From the NCBI GenBank assembly GCA_035771175.1, contig CM069590.1, forward strand, positions 54,850,477 to 54,914,476: a stretch of 64,000 nt of DNA. The letters are read 5' to 3'. Every line of letters starts with the position of its first letter. Position 1 is the stretch's first letter. The notes under the pieces are model-generated. The model had not been told where the DNA came from and searched no databases. It worked only from the letters and a program-made list of their open reading frames with translations. Source of the DNA: Paratinospora sagittata. Its lineage: Eukaryota > Streptophyta > Magnoliopsida > Ranunculales > Menispermaceae. The position numbers and the translations under genes are program-made. Below are positions 11,029-23,940 of this stretch, in pieces.

Positions 11029-13370
11029 CTGTGGGGCCACCAAATTTTGGAGGACAAAGATGACAAGAGATAAGGTGCTTAGATGTGGGGTGCAGATTGA
11101 TGTCAAATTAATCATCCGTAATTTTGAACACTAAATCAAGATCTAAATTTTCAATCCTTAGAAGATACTGTCTTAGTCTTTTAGATATGCGAGGCAAAGA
11201 TTATTAGATGCTGGAAGCGCCTTGACCAATACATGTTGGCATACCACCACAACTTATATAAAACATTATAAATTAATTATTAGAAGAATTTATATAGGTT
11301 TGGTCCTCATTTGGATATGCGACAACTTCCTATTTTTGCAATTTTGAGTCTCTTTTCTCTCTGTTAATATTTTATTCTCTTTTCTTTGTCAAACTGCTAT
11401 TATATCGAATTTATTTCTTGTAAAGATCACCGATTGCAATTTTATTGATTTGTTGTTGAAAGAATATCTAACATTTTTGCCTGATATGATTCTCAGTATA
11501 TCAGTTCAAATCTTTGTTTATCCCATCGTTTTACCTTGTGACAAAATTGCTGGCTCGTGTATATCTTTAGAAAAAAACCATTATTTTTACATTAGGTTTT
11601 GAGCTTATAGCTAGCCTTATTAATCATTCTACTTAAATTAATCTTAGTATTTTTTTTAATACTCAACAATATCACTGCTAATTTGCAAGTACTTATTAAT
11701 TATTTTCTTACTTTCATATCTTCACCCTTTCATTATACTATGAAAATAATATTTATGCAAAAAAATTATTTGTATAAATCAAAAAGCTCTCCTTAAACGT
11801 TAACTTTCAAAAGAATCATTTGTTAATGAACACATTTCTTTTAGGTGTGATGGTAATTCTCCTCCATTAAAAAATAATTAAGAACATTATAATAAAGAAA
11901 TATTTTTACGACCCAAAAATTATATTAATATTGATATGGTATACGGTGAGTAAAAGATATTTTTCTTTTCTTTTTTTTTCTTATGATATGATGGTATAGT
12001 GTATTACCACATCAGCTTAGATATAAATTTAAATTTGAATCATTTTTACGCTCTTCTTATTATTACCCACAAAATGCCTCGAATAGTAATCTTAACAAGA
12101 CAAAACTGAAAAGAAACAAACAAAGTGTACGAACTGAAATTATGATCACTTGTTTTTTCATCATTAGGGTCTTTTGATTAAATGCAAGGAAGAGTAGTGA
12201 TCGATGTCAAGCTCATATGTCATTTCGCACTAACTATATATATATTTATATATATAGATTGATGTGAGACCCAACATGAGATGTTTCATGGGTCCATATG
12301 TTACTAATTTTAAAACTATTGATGAGTGGCGAGGAGGGCACAACAATTGATAAAGCTAGCTAGCTACGTGCCACAATTTCTTTTGTTTTTTTATTTTTTT
12401 GAGGTCGGCGGATGTTGATTAATATTAGTGGTCTTGATTCAAATTCTTTACCTTAGAATTGGAGAAGCTTACTCATAACTACTGATACAACCCAATATTG
12501 GTTAGCTATATCCCACAATTAATAATTGTGTTAAAAATATGTAGAAAGACATTTGTAAAAACTTAATTAGACATATAATATTATATGCTATGTATACTAT
12601 ATTTGAGTACAATAGAGTAAGTACATGTATTATATATGTACACTACATTATGTAAATAAATAGTTGTGTATATATTAATACAAAAAGAATAACTAGACAA
12701 TTGACCAGTAAAACCTTTTGTGCATGCCTAAAATTGTCTCTAAAATTTATATTATGTTTTATTTAAAATGTTAATTAATTTCTATTTCTTGTTAGCAACT
12801 GTTTGACCTAAAAATTATAGTTTATAGGTAAGGGTCCAATAATATACATCAAGTGAACATAAAAACTAACATTATCTTGAGCGTACGTAATGACATGTAT
12901 ACTAAATTTATAATAGAAAAAAAATACATAATTATAAAAATGAGAGAAACAAACAAATATTTGTTAGAAGGTTTGAACATGAGTAAACACTTGTTGAAAG
13001 ATTTAAACATAGTACCTGTAGAATAATAAAGCTTTTATATATACTATGTTATAAATTGGTTAACCTAAAATGTATAATTTGTAAATAAAGGTTTAATAAG
13101 GTTTAACATAGAAATATTTTTAAATTCAAATTATTCATATTTTGCCATTATAATTACTTTAGCATTTTACTTTACAATCTCGTCTACATGGATTTATTCA
13201 CGGTGTCATCATTCTTGTGCCCTTGTAAGTTTCAAATTTGCCGTCTCCGTGGATTTATTCATGGTGCCATCATTAACACAGAGGGACGGAGGAAAAATAC
13301 AAAAACTTGTGAAAAGGTCTGATGAAGATGGGAAATAATAATTATATATAAGATTGAGAAGTTCTCCTAC
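11029..13370. other. AT-rich intergenic DNA
   Basis: No gene or RNA is recognisable. A weak pair of direct repeats around GGATTTATTCACGGTG and GGATTTATTCATGGTG (about 13189-13273) and the following 100 bp may be the decayed interior of the Copia fragment whose LTR starts near 13395. Confidence 0.45.
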
Positions 13371-13377
13371 TGTTAAT

Positions 13378-13605
13378 TTGAGGGGGAGAGTTAGTGTTAT
13401 AGTAAATAGTTAAGTTATAGTTGGGTTGTTAGTGTGATGGTTATTATTGTTTTCAAGATTCTGTTACTCTGTTACAGGTTGTTACACTGTTCTAAATTGT
13501 TCTGCTCCCTCTATATAAAGAGGTCACTGTAATGCTCATCTCATTCAATCAAAATTCAGTGCTATATATACTACTTGTGATTGATTGCTGCAAATACAAC
13601 CTATA
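13378..13605 (+). mobile_element. Copia-type LTR fragment with polypurine tract
   Basis: A purine tract, GAGGGGGAGAG (about 13380), is followed within a few bases by TGTTATAGTAAATAG, the layout of a polypurine tract leading into a 3' LTR. Further on are CTATATAAAGAG (TATA-like, about 13514) and a stretch resembling the transcribed end of short Copia LTRs. No matching 5' copy or coding domain is seen, so this is a leftover. The right border is uncertain. Confidence 0.5.
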
Positions 13606-13837
13606 CGAGGTAATTAATTAAAGGCTGCACTAGTAATTAATAGGTAAAATTTGAAGTGATGAAGAGACTCTCTCAATTTGTTGCATCTGCGGTTGACATG
13701 CTGGGATGAAATTGGAATGGGACCTTCGATCACCATCCCATCAGTCACATCACCATCGAATATCTAACTATATATTATTATAAATAATTTTTTTTTGATA
13801 AATAACTTAAAAATTATAGTAATCTTGCCCAAAACCA

Positions 13838-13905
13838 ATTGGCTTGAGTGGTATAGCAATTCTACTTGATCATTTGCAGGCAAGGATCAAATTTTATAAG
13901 AGACA
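13838..13905 (+). repeat. Possible tRNA-derived SINE remnant
   Basis: TGGCTTGAGTGG at 13840-13851 resembles a tRNA A box, and GGATCAAATT at 13884-13893 resembles a degenerate B box, at plausible spacing. I see no clear tail or target duplication. The evidence is motif similarity only. Confidence 0.3.
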
Positions 13906-13959
13906 GGGTTAATGTAGAATTTGACCAATACAAAATAGATAAATACGTATAAAAGATGA

Positions 13960-14765
13960 TCGTATCTGGGAGAAGGTTTAATAGCTTGATCTGAGAAGAA
14001 GAGAGAAAGCAATATGTCTATCGTAAGAAACACCGGTGTGGTGCCGGCCAAAAATCCTCCGATGTCAAAGTTAGAGCTTGTTCAAGATTATAATAATAAC
14101 TCTTGTAGAAAGTTATTTGTACCTTATGATGAGGGTGATATGTCTTATTTATAGAGGAAGTCCTCTTATCGTAATGGCTAATTGCCTAATAAGTATGGTG
14201 CCATGTGTCATTTCGTTGTTGGTCGAGATGAGCTGAATGAACTCATCTGTTCCAAGTTGGTATTGGAGAACGAATCTCATTCCGTCCTAAATGACCTCTA
14301 TCTTCTTGATATGTCTCGAAGGAGAAGTCTTATCTCGTCTTTATGTCGAATTCTGTGTTTAATACATGCACAACTACCTCAAATTTCTAGGGATATGACG
14401 TGCTAAGAAGGACTCTTATCTTCTCTGTCTTACTTGAACATATCAGCTCGGCTCAAGGCTAAGTTGTTGACGATGAATCAGCACGTCTAAAGGCCGAGCT
14501 TCTAGCAACGAGCTGAGTTTGGCTGAGCTAACGATGTCATCGTCTTTTCCGAAGTTTTGTAAATATCACCTTGGTTGAGCACACTTGGCGAGGCAAATCT
14601 GATTCGACTGAGCACACCTAGCGGTCTTATCATTTAACGTGATTTTTACCTTGCCGCCTCAGCTCGTCAGCCTCTACATGTGGCTTATGCTTTCTATGTC
14701 ACCAGCTCAGCTCTTCTAGTGTCCATGTCAGCTATTATCCGAGCTGACCACCCAACAGACAGTAA
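13960..14765. repeat. Probable LTR-retrotransposon-derived repeat
   Basis: This stretch is richer in G+C than its surroundings and has the style of plant LTR leader DNA (GAAACACCGGTGTGGTGCCG near 14030, then a Gly/Ser-poor pseudo-frame at 14182-14406, then repeated GAGCTGA and CAGCTC words at 14440-14760). No gag or pol domain is recognised and no terminal repeat was found. The assignment rests on general resemblance and is weak. Confidence 0.3.
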
Positions 14766-14958
14766 ATGAGGTAAGGCCTTAATATCTTTGTAGGTCATTG
14801 GGGTCGGCATATGCAACATGTTCTTTCAAAATTGATCTTGCTTGTGCCCTTTGTACATGTGTGCTTGTTTCTAGACAAAATCTATAATGTTATACTAAAA
14901 AAGAAAAGGAGCTACTAGACTACATACTTAAAATACAGGAAAAATGCTAAATTGGCAT

Positions 14959-15252
14959 CTAAAGTGTATATTGACAGTGTACATTAACTTTATATACTAT
15001 TGAGTTTTCTTAAATCATGCATCAATGCATGATTCGAGATAATCTAATGATATATAAAGGTGACGTATTCTTTGGATGTTAATGTTGTACATGTTGACTT
15101 AAGTGGTTTTTCACTTAAAATTTTCTTAAACGTTTTGATACTAACAAACAATATAACCATGGTGCTAATGATTAAATTGAGCATGTTTCACCACCAAAGA
15201 TTAAGTCGAAAGGCCAATACAAGATTCAAGTGATCTTAAAAGTTAACTCAAG
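14959..15252. repeat. 294-bp direct repeat, copy 1
   Basis: Copy 1 matches 16066-16359 over its whole 294 bp without gaps. By my count 14 positions differ (about 95% identity), nearly all transitions. The pair is 1,107 bp apart. Neither end has the TG...CA form of an LTR. Confidence 0.85.
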
Positions 15253-15599
15253 TGGATTAAACAAAACCAAAGTCAAAAGCTTGGACGAGTTGACTCGATG
15301 CTAAAGGAAGAGAGCTTACAAGTATAAGTAGAATTAGGTTGTAATCTTTCTTGTCTTTATATTACTCATTTATTTTTAAAGCCATGCATATGTTTTAAAA
15401 TTCTGAAAACCATACTTGTTTTGATAAGTCAATCGTTTTCATAAAAGTTAAAATTTTATTGTTTGAACAAAATGATTTTGATTTATGTGTTGATCTCAAA
15501 AATATTTCAATTGCAATGTTGTAAAGTTCATACAATTGTACTTAACATTGGTTTATCAAGAAAATATATTTTGATCGCAAAATTATCAAAGAAAAACAT

Positions 15600-15925
15600 G
15601 TTTTAAGTTTATGTGAAAGCAAATTCGCGTTTCCTCTTTGAGAAAAGCGTTTCTTGTTTGTACTGAGTGAGTGAAATTTTCACTGAGTCAAGCAGAAACG
15701 CATTTCCTGTTAAGAAACGTGTTTTTTCCAGAAAGTCCAAAATAATGCTCTCTGTAATCATACATACAAAAATATATTTCTTTTGAGAGAAACGCGTTTC
15801 CTTCTTTTGGGCATTTCTGAAAAATACACAGAAACGTGTTTACATTAAAACACGTTTTTCTCATTTTTGGACATTTCTGAAAAATGCACAAAAACGCATT
15901 TCACTCAACAAAAACACGTTTGCAT
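15600..15925. repeat. Array of imperfect AAACGCGTTT-type palindromes
   Basis: About nine short words of the form GAAACGCGTTTC, GAAACGTGTTT, AAACACGTTT or AAACGCATTTC recur on both strands at irregular 20-50 bp spacing. They lie between the two 294-bp repeats. Spacing and sequence are too irregular for a CRISPR array, and such arrays occur in some plant LTRs. No gene is supported; the minus-strand frame at 15688-15891 is a by-product of the repeats. Confidence 0.55.
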
Positions 15926-16065
15926 GACAAAAATAGAGAATTGTTTTCTAGTGTATTTTGAACAGAAACAAAGTTTTACGTATAGAACCATAGTTCTTAT
16001 TTTTTTCGATTTTTAAAGTTCTATTAATATCACCTTAGCTCGTTAAGAGCAATTTTTTTGCAAAT

Positions 16066-16359
16066 CTAAAGTATATATTGACAGTGTACATTAACTTTAT
16101 ATACTATTGAGTTGTCTTAAATCATGTGTCAATGCATGATTCGAGACAATCTAATGATATATAAAAGTGACGTATTCTTTGGATGTTAATGTTGTACATA
16201 TTGACCTAAGTGATTTTTCACTTAGAATTTTCTTAAACGTTTTGATGTTAACAAACAATATAACCATGGTGCTAATGATTAAATTGAGCATGTTTCAACG
16301 CCAAAGATTAAGTCGAAAGGCCAATACAAGATTCAAGTGATCTTAAAAGTTAACTCAAG
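16066..16359. repeat. 294-bp direct repeat, copy 2
   Basis: Copy 2 of the repeat at 14959-15252, same length and orientation. The DNA after it, to about 17335, is AT-rich and ends with CAATTCACCCCTTTCTTGGG. That closing phrase is typical of the end of some large plant Copia LTRs, so copies 1 and 2 may both belong to a decayed LTR that duplicated internally. Confidence 0.8.
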
Positions 16360-17335
16360 CGTTTGAATGATTTTAAAAGTTAAAATCATTCAAGTGTTTA
16401 ATTGTTTTTAAGTATCTTAATAATATCTCTCTTTTGGTTTCTTTTCATAATTTTCAAATTTCAATATCTTTGAGAAAAAACCTTTTGATTTTAGGGAAGA
16501 TGAGTGTTTAATTTCAAAATCCAAAACTCCCTGGAGATTTAGTGTTTTTGTGAGAAAATAAGAGAATGAGCTTCAACTTCTATCTTCCATTTTTTCTCAT
16601 TTTTAAAACACATAAAGAGAGCATTTGAATGACAAAAATCATCTTGATGATTTTGGAGCTTCAACTTTTGCATCAATTATGCACATTTTTCAACATCATT
16701 CAAATAGGCAATATGGATACATGAAAGGTTTATGGTTATAAGTTTTCTAAATCCATGAGCTTTATTTTCATACCTTGTATTGATTGAAATTGTCATATAT
16801 TGTGTTTCATTATAATATTTGTAATTAGAGTTTTGGTTTGTTTCAAGATTAAAACAACCAAGTCAAGTGAATTTGATTCACTTAAGTAAGATTCCTTGGT
16901 TGAAATCAAAGTTAGATTCACCATTTATCTTGAAAATGGTCTAGTGATTAATTTTTAGCCCATTTAAGGATTTTAGGTTCTTTCTTATTCCGTAAAAGGA
17001 AGTAGAAGGTTTATCCTTGGTCCGTAAAAAGATAGATTTATCTTGAACTTGTAAAAAGATATTTTTAACGGTTTGATTCACACCAGGTAAGTGAATCTGA
17101 GATAGTAAAATCCAAGAGATGGTTTATCTAGGAGTGAAGTAAGAAAAAGTTTTTTGAAACACGTAAAAACCTTGTGTCTTTGCATTTAATTTATTGTATT
17201 TATCTCTTGCACAAGACATATTTGAACAAATGTCTTAACCAATTCAAGAATAACATAAAAAAAATATAAAATTGACTAAATTGACCAAAATACTCAATTC
17301 ACCCCTTTCTTGGGTGGCTAATAACACAAACTATC
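16360..17335. repeat. Possible decayed Copia LTR end
   Basis: The region has no open frame. Its right end, CAATTCACCCCTTTCTTGGG (about 17298-17317), resembles the terminal part of SIRE/Maximus-like Copia LTRs. The left border and any partner LTR were not found. Confidence 0.35.
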
Positions 17336-19640
17336 TTCTTTAGATTACCTTAGATTAGTACTAATATAATTCAAAAGTACTAATTAATTAAGGTATTATA
17401 ATAGTTGATTTTTAGTTTGCTTTTTCCAAAACTATTACATGGTTTCAATTAAGAAGATAATTGACTTAATCAAATAAGAATCAAAGCCAGACTGATTTTA
17501 CTGGAAACAGATCGAACAACGTTGTATCACTAGATTTAAAAAGCTATATATCAACAACCATTTGCAACAAAAACCCATTCGCCTTTCGCCAATCGTACAA
17601 ATTAGCCAGAAGTTATCCAGTGTGGATAAAAATGAATCCTTACCCACACAATTGATTGATAATAGTAAGGTTTCAGAGTTACGTACCCTATGACTAGCTA
17701 GCTCGAGAATAATTAAAAGATTGAATGAACTTGATTCCTAAGTGCCACTGATCTTGCACTTCAGCTTATTCTCAACGTGTCTCTTAAATTGGGAATCTAG
17801 AAGATAAAGTGCAAGATGCAATATGATCCATTTTGCTTGGTTCTAGGTATATCATCATGTTTCATTCATGTGCCTTGATGGTTCTAGAAGGCTTGAAGAT
17901 TGGATGGTGGCTGCATACATCATGCCTTGAATATGTACTATATATATCAATTCATCTTTATAATTAAGTCCACGAAAATATATACAAGACCATTTTCAGT
18001 TAAAGTTGCATTGTAATTATATCACGTGGATCACGCATCTTATAAATCTGAATGATACGCGTCCATTAATTTTGTTACGACATTATTCTTCTGCTAATGC
18101 TATTTCCCAAAGATTCAACCCCTTCTCCACCCCAAAAAATGTAACAATTAAATATAAAGAAAATGTTAATTACTATACTTGAATAATATTGACGACTCCA
18201 AAGCAGCCAATGTATTTTCAAAAGTATGTACGGGTTGGACGCTTGGACTGGTTCAGTTTTGACTAATAATTGTTTATACATTGCATGTGAACAAAAAAAA
18301 AACTTCTTCCATAAGCAAAGTAAGAATAAAAAATAAAAAAGTGTTAAAACGAGTCAAAATTTATATTTAAAATAATGCCCACGTTTTTGTGAGTATATAT
18401 TTCATCACTACATAATAAGAAAAAAAAAATAAAAATAAAAACTACTCATCACTTACAATACACTGATTATGATTTTAAATTGTAAAAATATTTTTGTAAA
18501 AAAAAATGAGGATTATAAAAAGAAAATGATATCTCAAATGTGGGAAAACTTGGAAAATACTTATTTATGCTTTAGAAAATTAGAGAAAAGGTAAAAATTT
18601 TTAAAAAATAATAATAATTTTAATTTAACAAAAAAAAAAAGATTTTTTGAAAGAATGTCAAAATAATCCAAGTAAAACGGGCCTCAGTAAAGATGGGCCG
18701 TCCGTGTAAAGATAAACCTAACAAGAAACGGGTGTCCACTACCCGGTTACTGCTCAAAGAAAGGGGCCCAAGTTCGATCCATCTTACTCTTTCGGTTTCT
18801 GTCGGCGTCATTTCTTCTGGGTCCCGCTATTTTCATCCACTATTTTTTATCTCTTTCCTTACTTATTCTTTTTACTTATCATAAAATTTAAAATTAATCA
18901 TTTTCACTCTCTTCACCTACTTAAATTCTTATTCTACCTTTCTCACCTCAATACTCTACATTTTTTCGTTCTCTCTCTTTTCTTCTATTATCTTCACCAT
19001 TTCTTCAAGATTTTCAATCGTTTAAAGAATTAGAATACCGTTAGAAAGATTTGTGAGCAACAACATCGTGAAAACTTACGAAAAAATCGAGTTATTTTAG
19101 ATTTTGAAAATCTCAAATTTAAAGTGCTTCAAGTGCAATCTTGATTACAAATCGATAAATAAATCACAATTTTTACATGTTTTAAGTTAGTTTTAATGTT
19201 ACATTGTTAAATTTTTAAAAAAAATTATAAAAAAATAGATGAAAATGGTCAAATGAGGGGCGAAAATGAGTTTCATAAACCCATTTTATGCGTTAGAATC
19301 ACAAACGTTCGACCTACCAAGGTCGGACATATCTCTTTATGTCCTACCACGATATGTCAGATATAAAGTGTATTTTTTAGTTTTTTTTTTTCGGCCTGTT
19401 AAGGTCGGAAAATTTTTATTTTGTCACCCAATTCGTGAGCGGTTCTTTTAAAGTTTCAAAATTTATTTTTGCGTTTTGATTCAAAAAATATAATAAAAAT
19501 AATAAAATTGGAAAGGTTTAAGATAAAATAGTGAGCGGATAATATGAGGAGTTTAATAATTTTCCTTTTTCTATTTTTTTTTCACTTATCGTCAGACATC
19601 GAAAAGGTTGGGCGAACCCTCTTCTAATCACGCTTTCTCA
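17336..19640. other. AT-rich intergenic DNA upstream of DIM1B
   Basis: No gene is recognisable. A repeated AGGTCGG word occurs around 19318-19406. The short open frames at 18620-18884 overlap on opposite strands and show no similarity to a known family. Confidence 0.5.
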
Positions 19641-19830
19641 GTCTTTAACGGCTGAATTACGGCCGCAGTGAAAGTCTCTTCTCTGTCTCTCCCTCTCTTC
19701 TTTCTTACTCATTTCTTCCTCAGTTGCTGTTTTATTTAAGGTTTTTGACCTCTAAGGTTTGCTCTGAGATCATATTTTTAGGGTTTGCTTGGGATCTGCT
19801 TATCATTCATCAGTCTCTGCGGAAGTAAAG

Positions 19831-20491
19831 GTAAAAATTATAATGTTTATTGATTTTATATCATTGAATAAATTTATATATATTTTTTCTGAAAAAGATA
19901 GTATTCATTTTGTTGTGTTACTTTGAGCTTTATAACTACTACTAGTGCGCATCGTATTGCTAGTCATTTTTACTTGGTCATAAGAACATGAACATATTTA
20001 GGGTAAAGGCATACTTGAATTAGATGGTTTAAGAGGCCTAGACACCCTTGAATTGAAAAAGAAGAAGAAGAAGATTGAATGTGGTTTGAATGCAATTCCA
20101 TATTTGAATATGTTGTTTATGGATTTTTCAACTAAGATTAATGAACCTACAAACTATAAGCCAAATGAATAATTAGTATTCAGTGGTAGTTTCACTCACG
20201 ACTTCTCATTGATTAAATATGATTTGATTGGTATTCAATGAGGTTGCAAATATGGAAGAGTACTAATGACAAAGGTCATAACATAGATATTGCGATGGTT
20301 TAGATTTTGTTTGATCCTATTCTAAGCCTCATTAGTAGTCAAAGATAAGTTAATTATTCTTAATAAGCATTGTAGTTGTGATCATCTACTTGCAAGCTAA
20401 TGCTGAGTATCCACCCATTTTAAAGTTTCTTATATATGCACGCACTATGGCACACTCTTTAACTTGAAAATGCCAAATACTCAATGATCAG
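19831..20491 (+). other. Predicted intron in the DIM1B 5' leader
   Basis: CTCTGCGGAAGTAAAG followed by GTAAAA (donor at 19831) and an acceptor TGATCAG (ending 20491) lie between a pyrimidine-rich likely promoter and leader (19640-19830) and the start codon at 20522. A leader intron is common in plant housekeeping genes. This is inferred from splice signals only. Confidence 0.5.
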
Positions 20492-20521
20492 GTAAAGCAA
20501 AAGAACGTTGAGAAAGAGAAA

Positions 20522-21735
20522 ATGCTCCATCGGACCAATTATTTCTCATTTGAGATTGTTAGTTTTCTCCTTAAGGAGCAACCTGTTCGAGTTCGACTAC
20601 TTGGCACAAAGTCAAGTTATCGTTATAGGCGCAGGGAGTATGATGATGATGAGAAAAAGAACCAAAAGTTGAAAGAGGGGGATGAAGGTCATATTTATCT
20701 ACACAAGAGTCGGGGCCAACATATCCTCACCAATCCTCGAGTTCTTGACTCAATTGTTCGAAAAGCTGATGTGAGGCCTACAGATACAGTCCTTGAAATT
20801 GGTCCTGGCACTGGAAATCTCACTCTCAAGCTCCTTGAGGTTGCTCAAAAGGTGGTTGCAGTTGAAATTGACAAAAGAATGGTTGAGATCCTTATTAATC
20901 GTGCATCTAAGCATGGGCTTGAGAATCGACTTACTGTAAGATACTTGAGAATTATCCGATGAAATTCCTTTATGAAAATTGCAAGCGTCATGGTTGAAAA
21001 TATTGATTGGCTTTCTTGTAGGTTATTTGTAAAGATGCATTGAAGACAGATCTTCCTGAATTTGATGTCATTGCTGCTAACATTCCGTATGGGATATCCT
21101 CTCCTCTTATAGCAAAACTTGTTTTTGGGACCAATCAATTTCGAAGTGCTACTCTTTTACTTCAGAAAGAATTTGCTCGTCGTTTATTGGCTAGTCCTGG
21201 TGACTCCGAGTTCAATCGTTTGGCTGTGAATGTGAAGTTGGTGGCCGATGTTGAGTTCATTATGGATGTAAGCAAGAGAGACTTTGTTCCTTGTCCAAAA
21301 GTCGACTCTTCTGTTCTTAAAATTCGTCCGAAGGCCAATATCCCCAATGTGGATATGAATGAGTGGTGGGCTTTCACCCGGACATGCTTTAGTAAGAAAA
21401 ACAAGACACTAGGTGCAACATTTAAGCAGAAAAAGAAGGTTTTTGAATTGTTGAGAAGGTCTCAGATGATAGATCAACACAAAGACAATGTTATCACGAA
21501 CAATGATTATGATGATGAAGAGAATGAAACAAATGAAGAAGAAGATGAAGAAGAAAATCTTTATTCTTTGTGCTCAGAAAAGGAGACTGGACTATACAGA
21601 GATAAGATTGTTGGGATCTTAAAAGCAGGTGGTTTTGAAGAGAAGAGACCGTCAAAGTTATCCAATGAGGAGTTATTACATTTGCTTTCCCTCTTCAACC
21701 AAGCTGGAATTCATTTCAATGATAAAGCTAAGTGA
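20522..21735 (+). CDS. DIM1B: rRNA adenine N6,N6-dimethyltransferase, DIM1B type
   Basis: KsgA/Dim1 family enzyme, expected to dimethylate the two adjacent adenines in the 3'-terminal hairpin of small-subunit rRNA. Exons are 20522-20935 and 21022-21735 (1,128 nt, 375 aa); the intron is GT-AG and short. The S-adenosylmethionine motif EIGPGTGN is at residues 92-99 and the catalytic NIPY motif at 158-161. The C-terminal domain has an acidic stretch at about 285-310 and ends with the plant-typical GFEEKRPSKLS and LLSLFNQAGIHF blocks. The N-terminus (1-50) is basic and hydroxylated, fitting a mitochondrial presequence. It reads closer to Arabidopsis mitochondrial DIM1B than to nucleolar DIM1A, judging from QKEFARRLL and the presequence. 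It looks intact. Confidence 0.92.
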
Positions 21736-23239
21736 AAGATAGAATGCAGTGTAGTGTTCATATCTTCTAACAGACAGTATTCAGATTGCAAATTTATACT
21801 TTTTCCTGAAGGATAAGCCATAATCCAAATGAAGTTCATGAAATATGAGGAACTACTGAATGTAGTATTTGGATAGCTTGTCTATCATGGAGACATACAG
21901 ACAATCACATTAACTTACTCTGAGAGGTCGCCTAATTTCAGCTCAAAGCGGCCTTCATTCTTGAAGTTCACTTTGGTGATTGCACTAAATTGACCATTGA
22001 AGCAAAGTTTTCAGCTAAACTCTTACTCTTCTTCTTCTTCGTCTTTTTTATCCTTTGATAAGAGAGAGACAGAAGAGGAGTAGGTTTGGGGAACCATCAT
22101 CATTCACCCCTTACTTCAATCAGTCCTGACTCACAGAAGAATCAGTTTCCCTCCACATATATCCATCCAGCTGCCAAGTTCTGCTCAATGTTTGGTTTAT
22201 TTCAACATCTCAATCAAAGTTGAATTTGTGGTTGGAATGAGTTTCACAGCTTAACTGATATGGCCTGGTACTAAAGCTTGAAGGAAAAGAGCAAGCCTCT
22301 CCAGGTTCTGATTTCTTTATTGACTTTTGATCATCTTTCTGAATATTTTGTTTCCTTGACAGTTTCTTTTTGGGAGTGCTTAGATTCAGTTTTTAACATG
22401 TGTCATTCTGAGGAGACCATGATTCATGCAATTGCTGTATTCCATGTATCTTGAAGTATATATATATAATTAAAAAATCATTTTCCCTTAAGTGTATGGT
22501 TCTTCTTGGATTGCCAATTTGCTGCTGCAATTTATTTCTGAATGCTTTTAGCTGTTCTATAGCTGGGTGATGCTGCAATACTAATTATCATTCCATTGAA
22601 GAATGCAGATCCATATGCTTAGATTCGATACATACATGGGGAGCTTATACGTGCAAATAAACCTTATGAAGTGTTGAGAGACAGAAGGAGAAAAAGCGAA
22701 TGAGGCAGAGAACAGCATTTATATTGGTTTTGTTTCTTCTCCTCTCCTACCATCTTATTTTTGCATCCCAACTTCTGGTCTTTTCCTGGTCACTAGTTCA
22801 AACTTTCTCTGGGAGCAACATCCAACTTTTTTCAGTATTGCTCGACATCTTTTGGGGTGCTCTTCAGTGATCTAAATCCATTTTCCTTGGTTGCATGAAC
22901 TCTGTTTTGACATATAAACATCGTGAACCTTTCAACTACTGGTTGTGTGGAATCTTCCATGGAAGTTTGTTTGCAAGGTTTTACTAGCTTTAAGATGTCA
23001 ACTTGTTCATATTTGGTTAACTCTGTGGTTGTTGGTACCCTGAACTTGGGTTTCTTATGACAAACTGACTATAATAACTGATGCGCTTACCGACCAAGAA
23101 GAAAGTATAAGTAAAGATATGCCTAGTATGAATGATGATGACTATGTCATCTTAGCTTTTTGTAGGCAATAGATTGAAAATAACTCTTTTCTAGGTCTAT
23201 TTTTTAGCACTCTTAAATGAGATTGATCCCAAATACATT
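21736..23239. other. DIM1B 3' flank and intergenic DNA
   Basis: The first few hundred bases should hold the DIM1B 3' UTR. I find no further gene. Some stretches (22040-23050) have the balanced composition of transcribed leader or intron DNA, and may belong to the broken gene whose 3' end lies at 23240-23940. Confidence 0.45.
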
Positions 23240-23940
23240 TGGTTGCATCTTTTTTCAGTGTGAACGGTCAGAAGCAAAGAAATGGAAAGCTTTGTTGCAA
23301 GAAGCCAAAAGGAATAAGAATATCAAAACGATAGAAAAAAAATGGCTGCAATGACAAGGGAAAGAGCATGGTATGAAAGAATGCTGCCAGAGTTGCAAAA
23401 AAATGTGATACAGAAAGCAGTCACAACTTGATGGATGAATTCCCCCATGGTTAGAGTCTAAAGGGTAATTATGCTTTTTTATTTCAGGTGGAATTCTCCA
23501 CAAAAAATAAAAAGATTTATTTGGAATGCAAGGTACTGAAGGTAAGACTTCATATTTCTTCACAAGGTTTTATATGACCCATCGGTAAAACTTGGTCTTT
23601 TTTTTGTGATTAAATCAAATAGCTTTTGCTCTAGCAGGAGAAAATTCAATTTAGATTTTTTGGTAATCTCATCAACATTATGCATAAATTATTGTTACTA
23701 CTATTACTCGGTTTATAATGTTACTAGAATGATGCAGTATTACAACAAAGGGTGTTTATGTGTCGGCAGGTGGCTGTTGAATCCCTCTTCCCCATCATGG
23801 AGAAGCTTGCCCTTTTGCCCTTCAATTCATGTGTTGTACTGTAAGATGCACCACTGACCCTTCCCCACTTATACAGTGCTCACATCCACACCCTTCTGAT
23901 ATATGGTGTCCGTGCTTTATAGTGCAATAAATAAATATCT
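23240..23940 (+). pseudogene. Duplicate of the 3' end of the DUF1640-like pseudogene (block X1)
   Basis: This block is similar to 39890-40530, downstream of the DUF1640-like remnant. Shared landmarks in order are ATGGCTGCAATGACAAGGGA (23343), AAAAAGATTTA (23510), CAACATTATGCATAAATTATT (about 23670), CCTCTTCCCCATCATGGA (about 23782) and AGATGCACCACTGACCCTTC (about 23844), then an AATAAA polyadenylation-like signal (about 23926). A possible exon just after a T-rich acceptor at 23258 reads as a Lys/Glu-rich peptide that I do not recognise. No long open frame survives. It is best seen as a paralogous 3' exon and UTR of an old gene duplicate. Confidence 0.55.

Noticed and set aside
15600..15925. 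CRISPR-like array
   Set aside because: Words are short, palindromic, irregular in spacing and sequence, in a plant nuclear genome with no cas genes.
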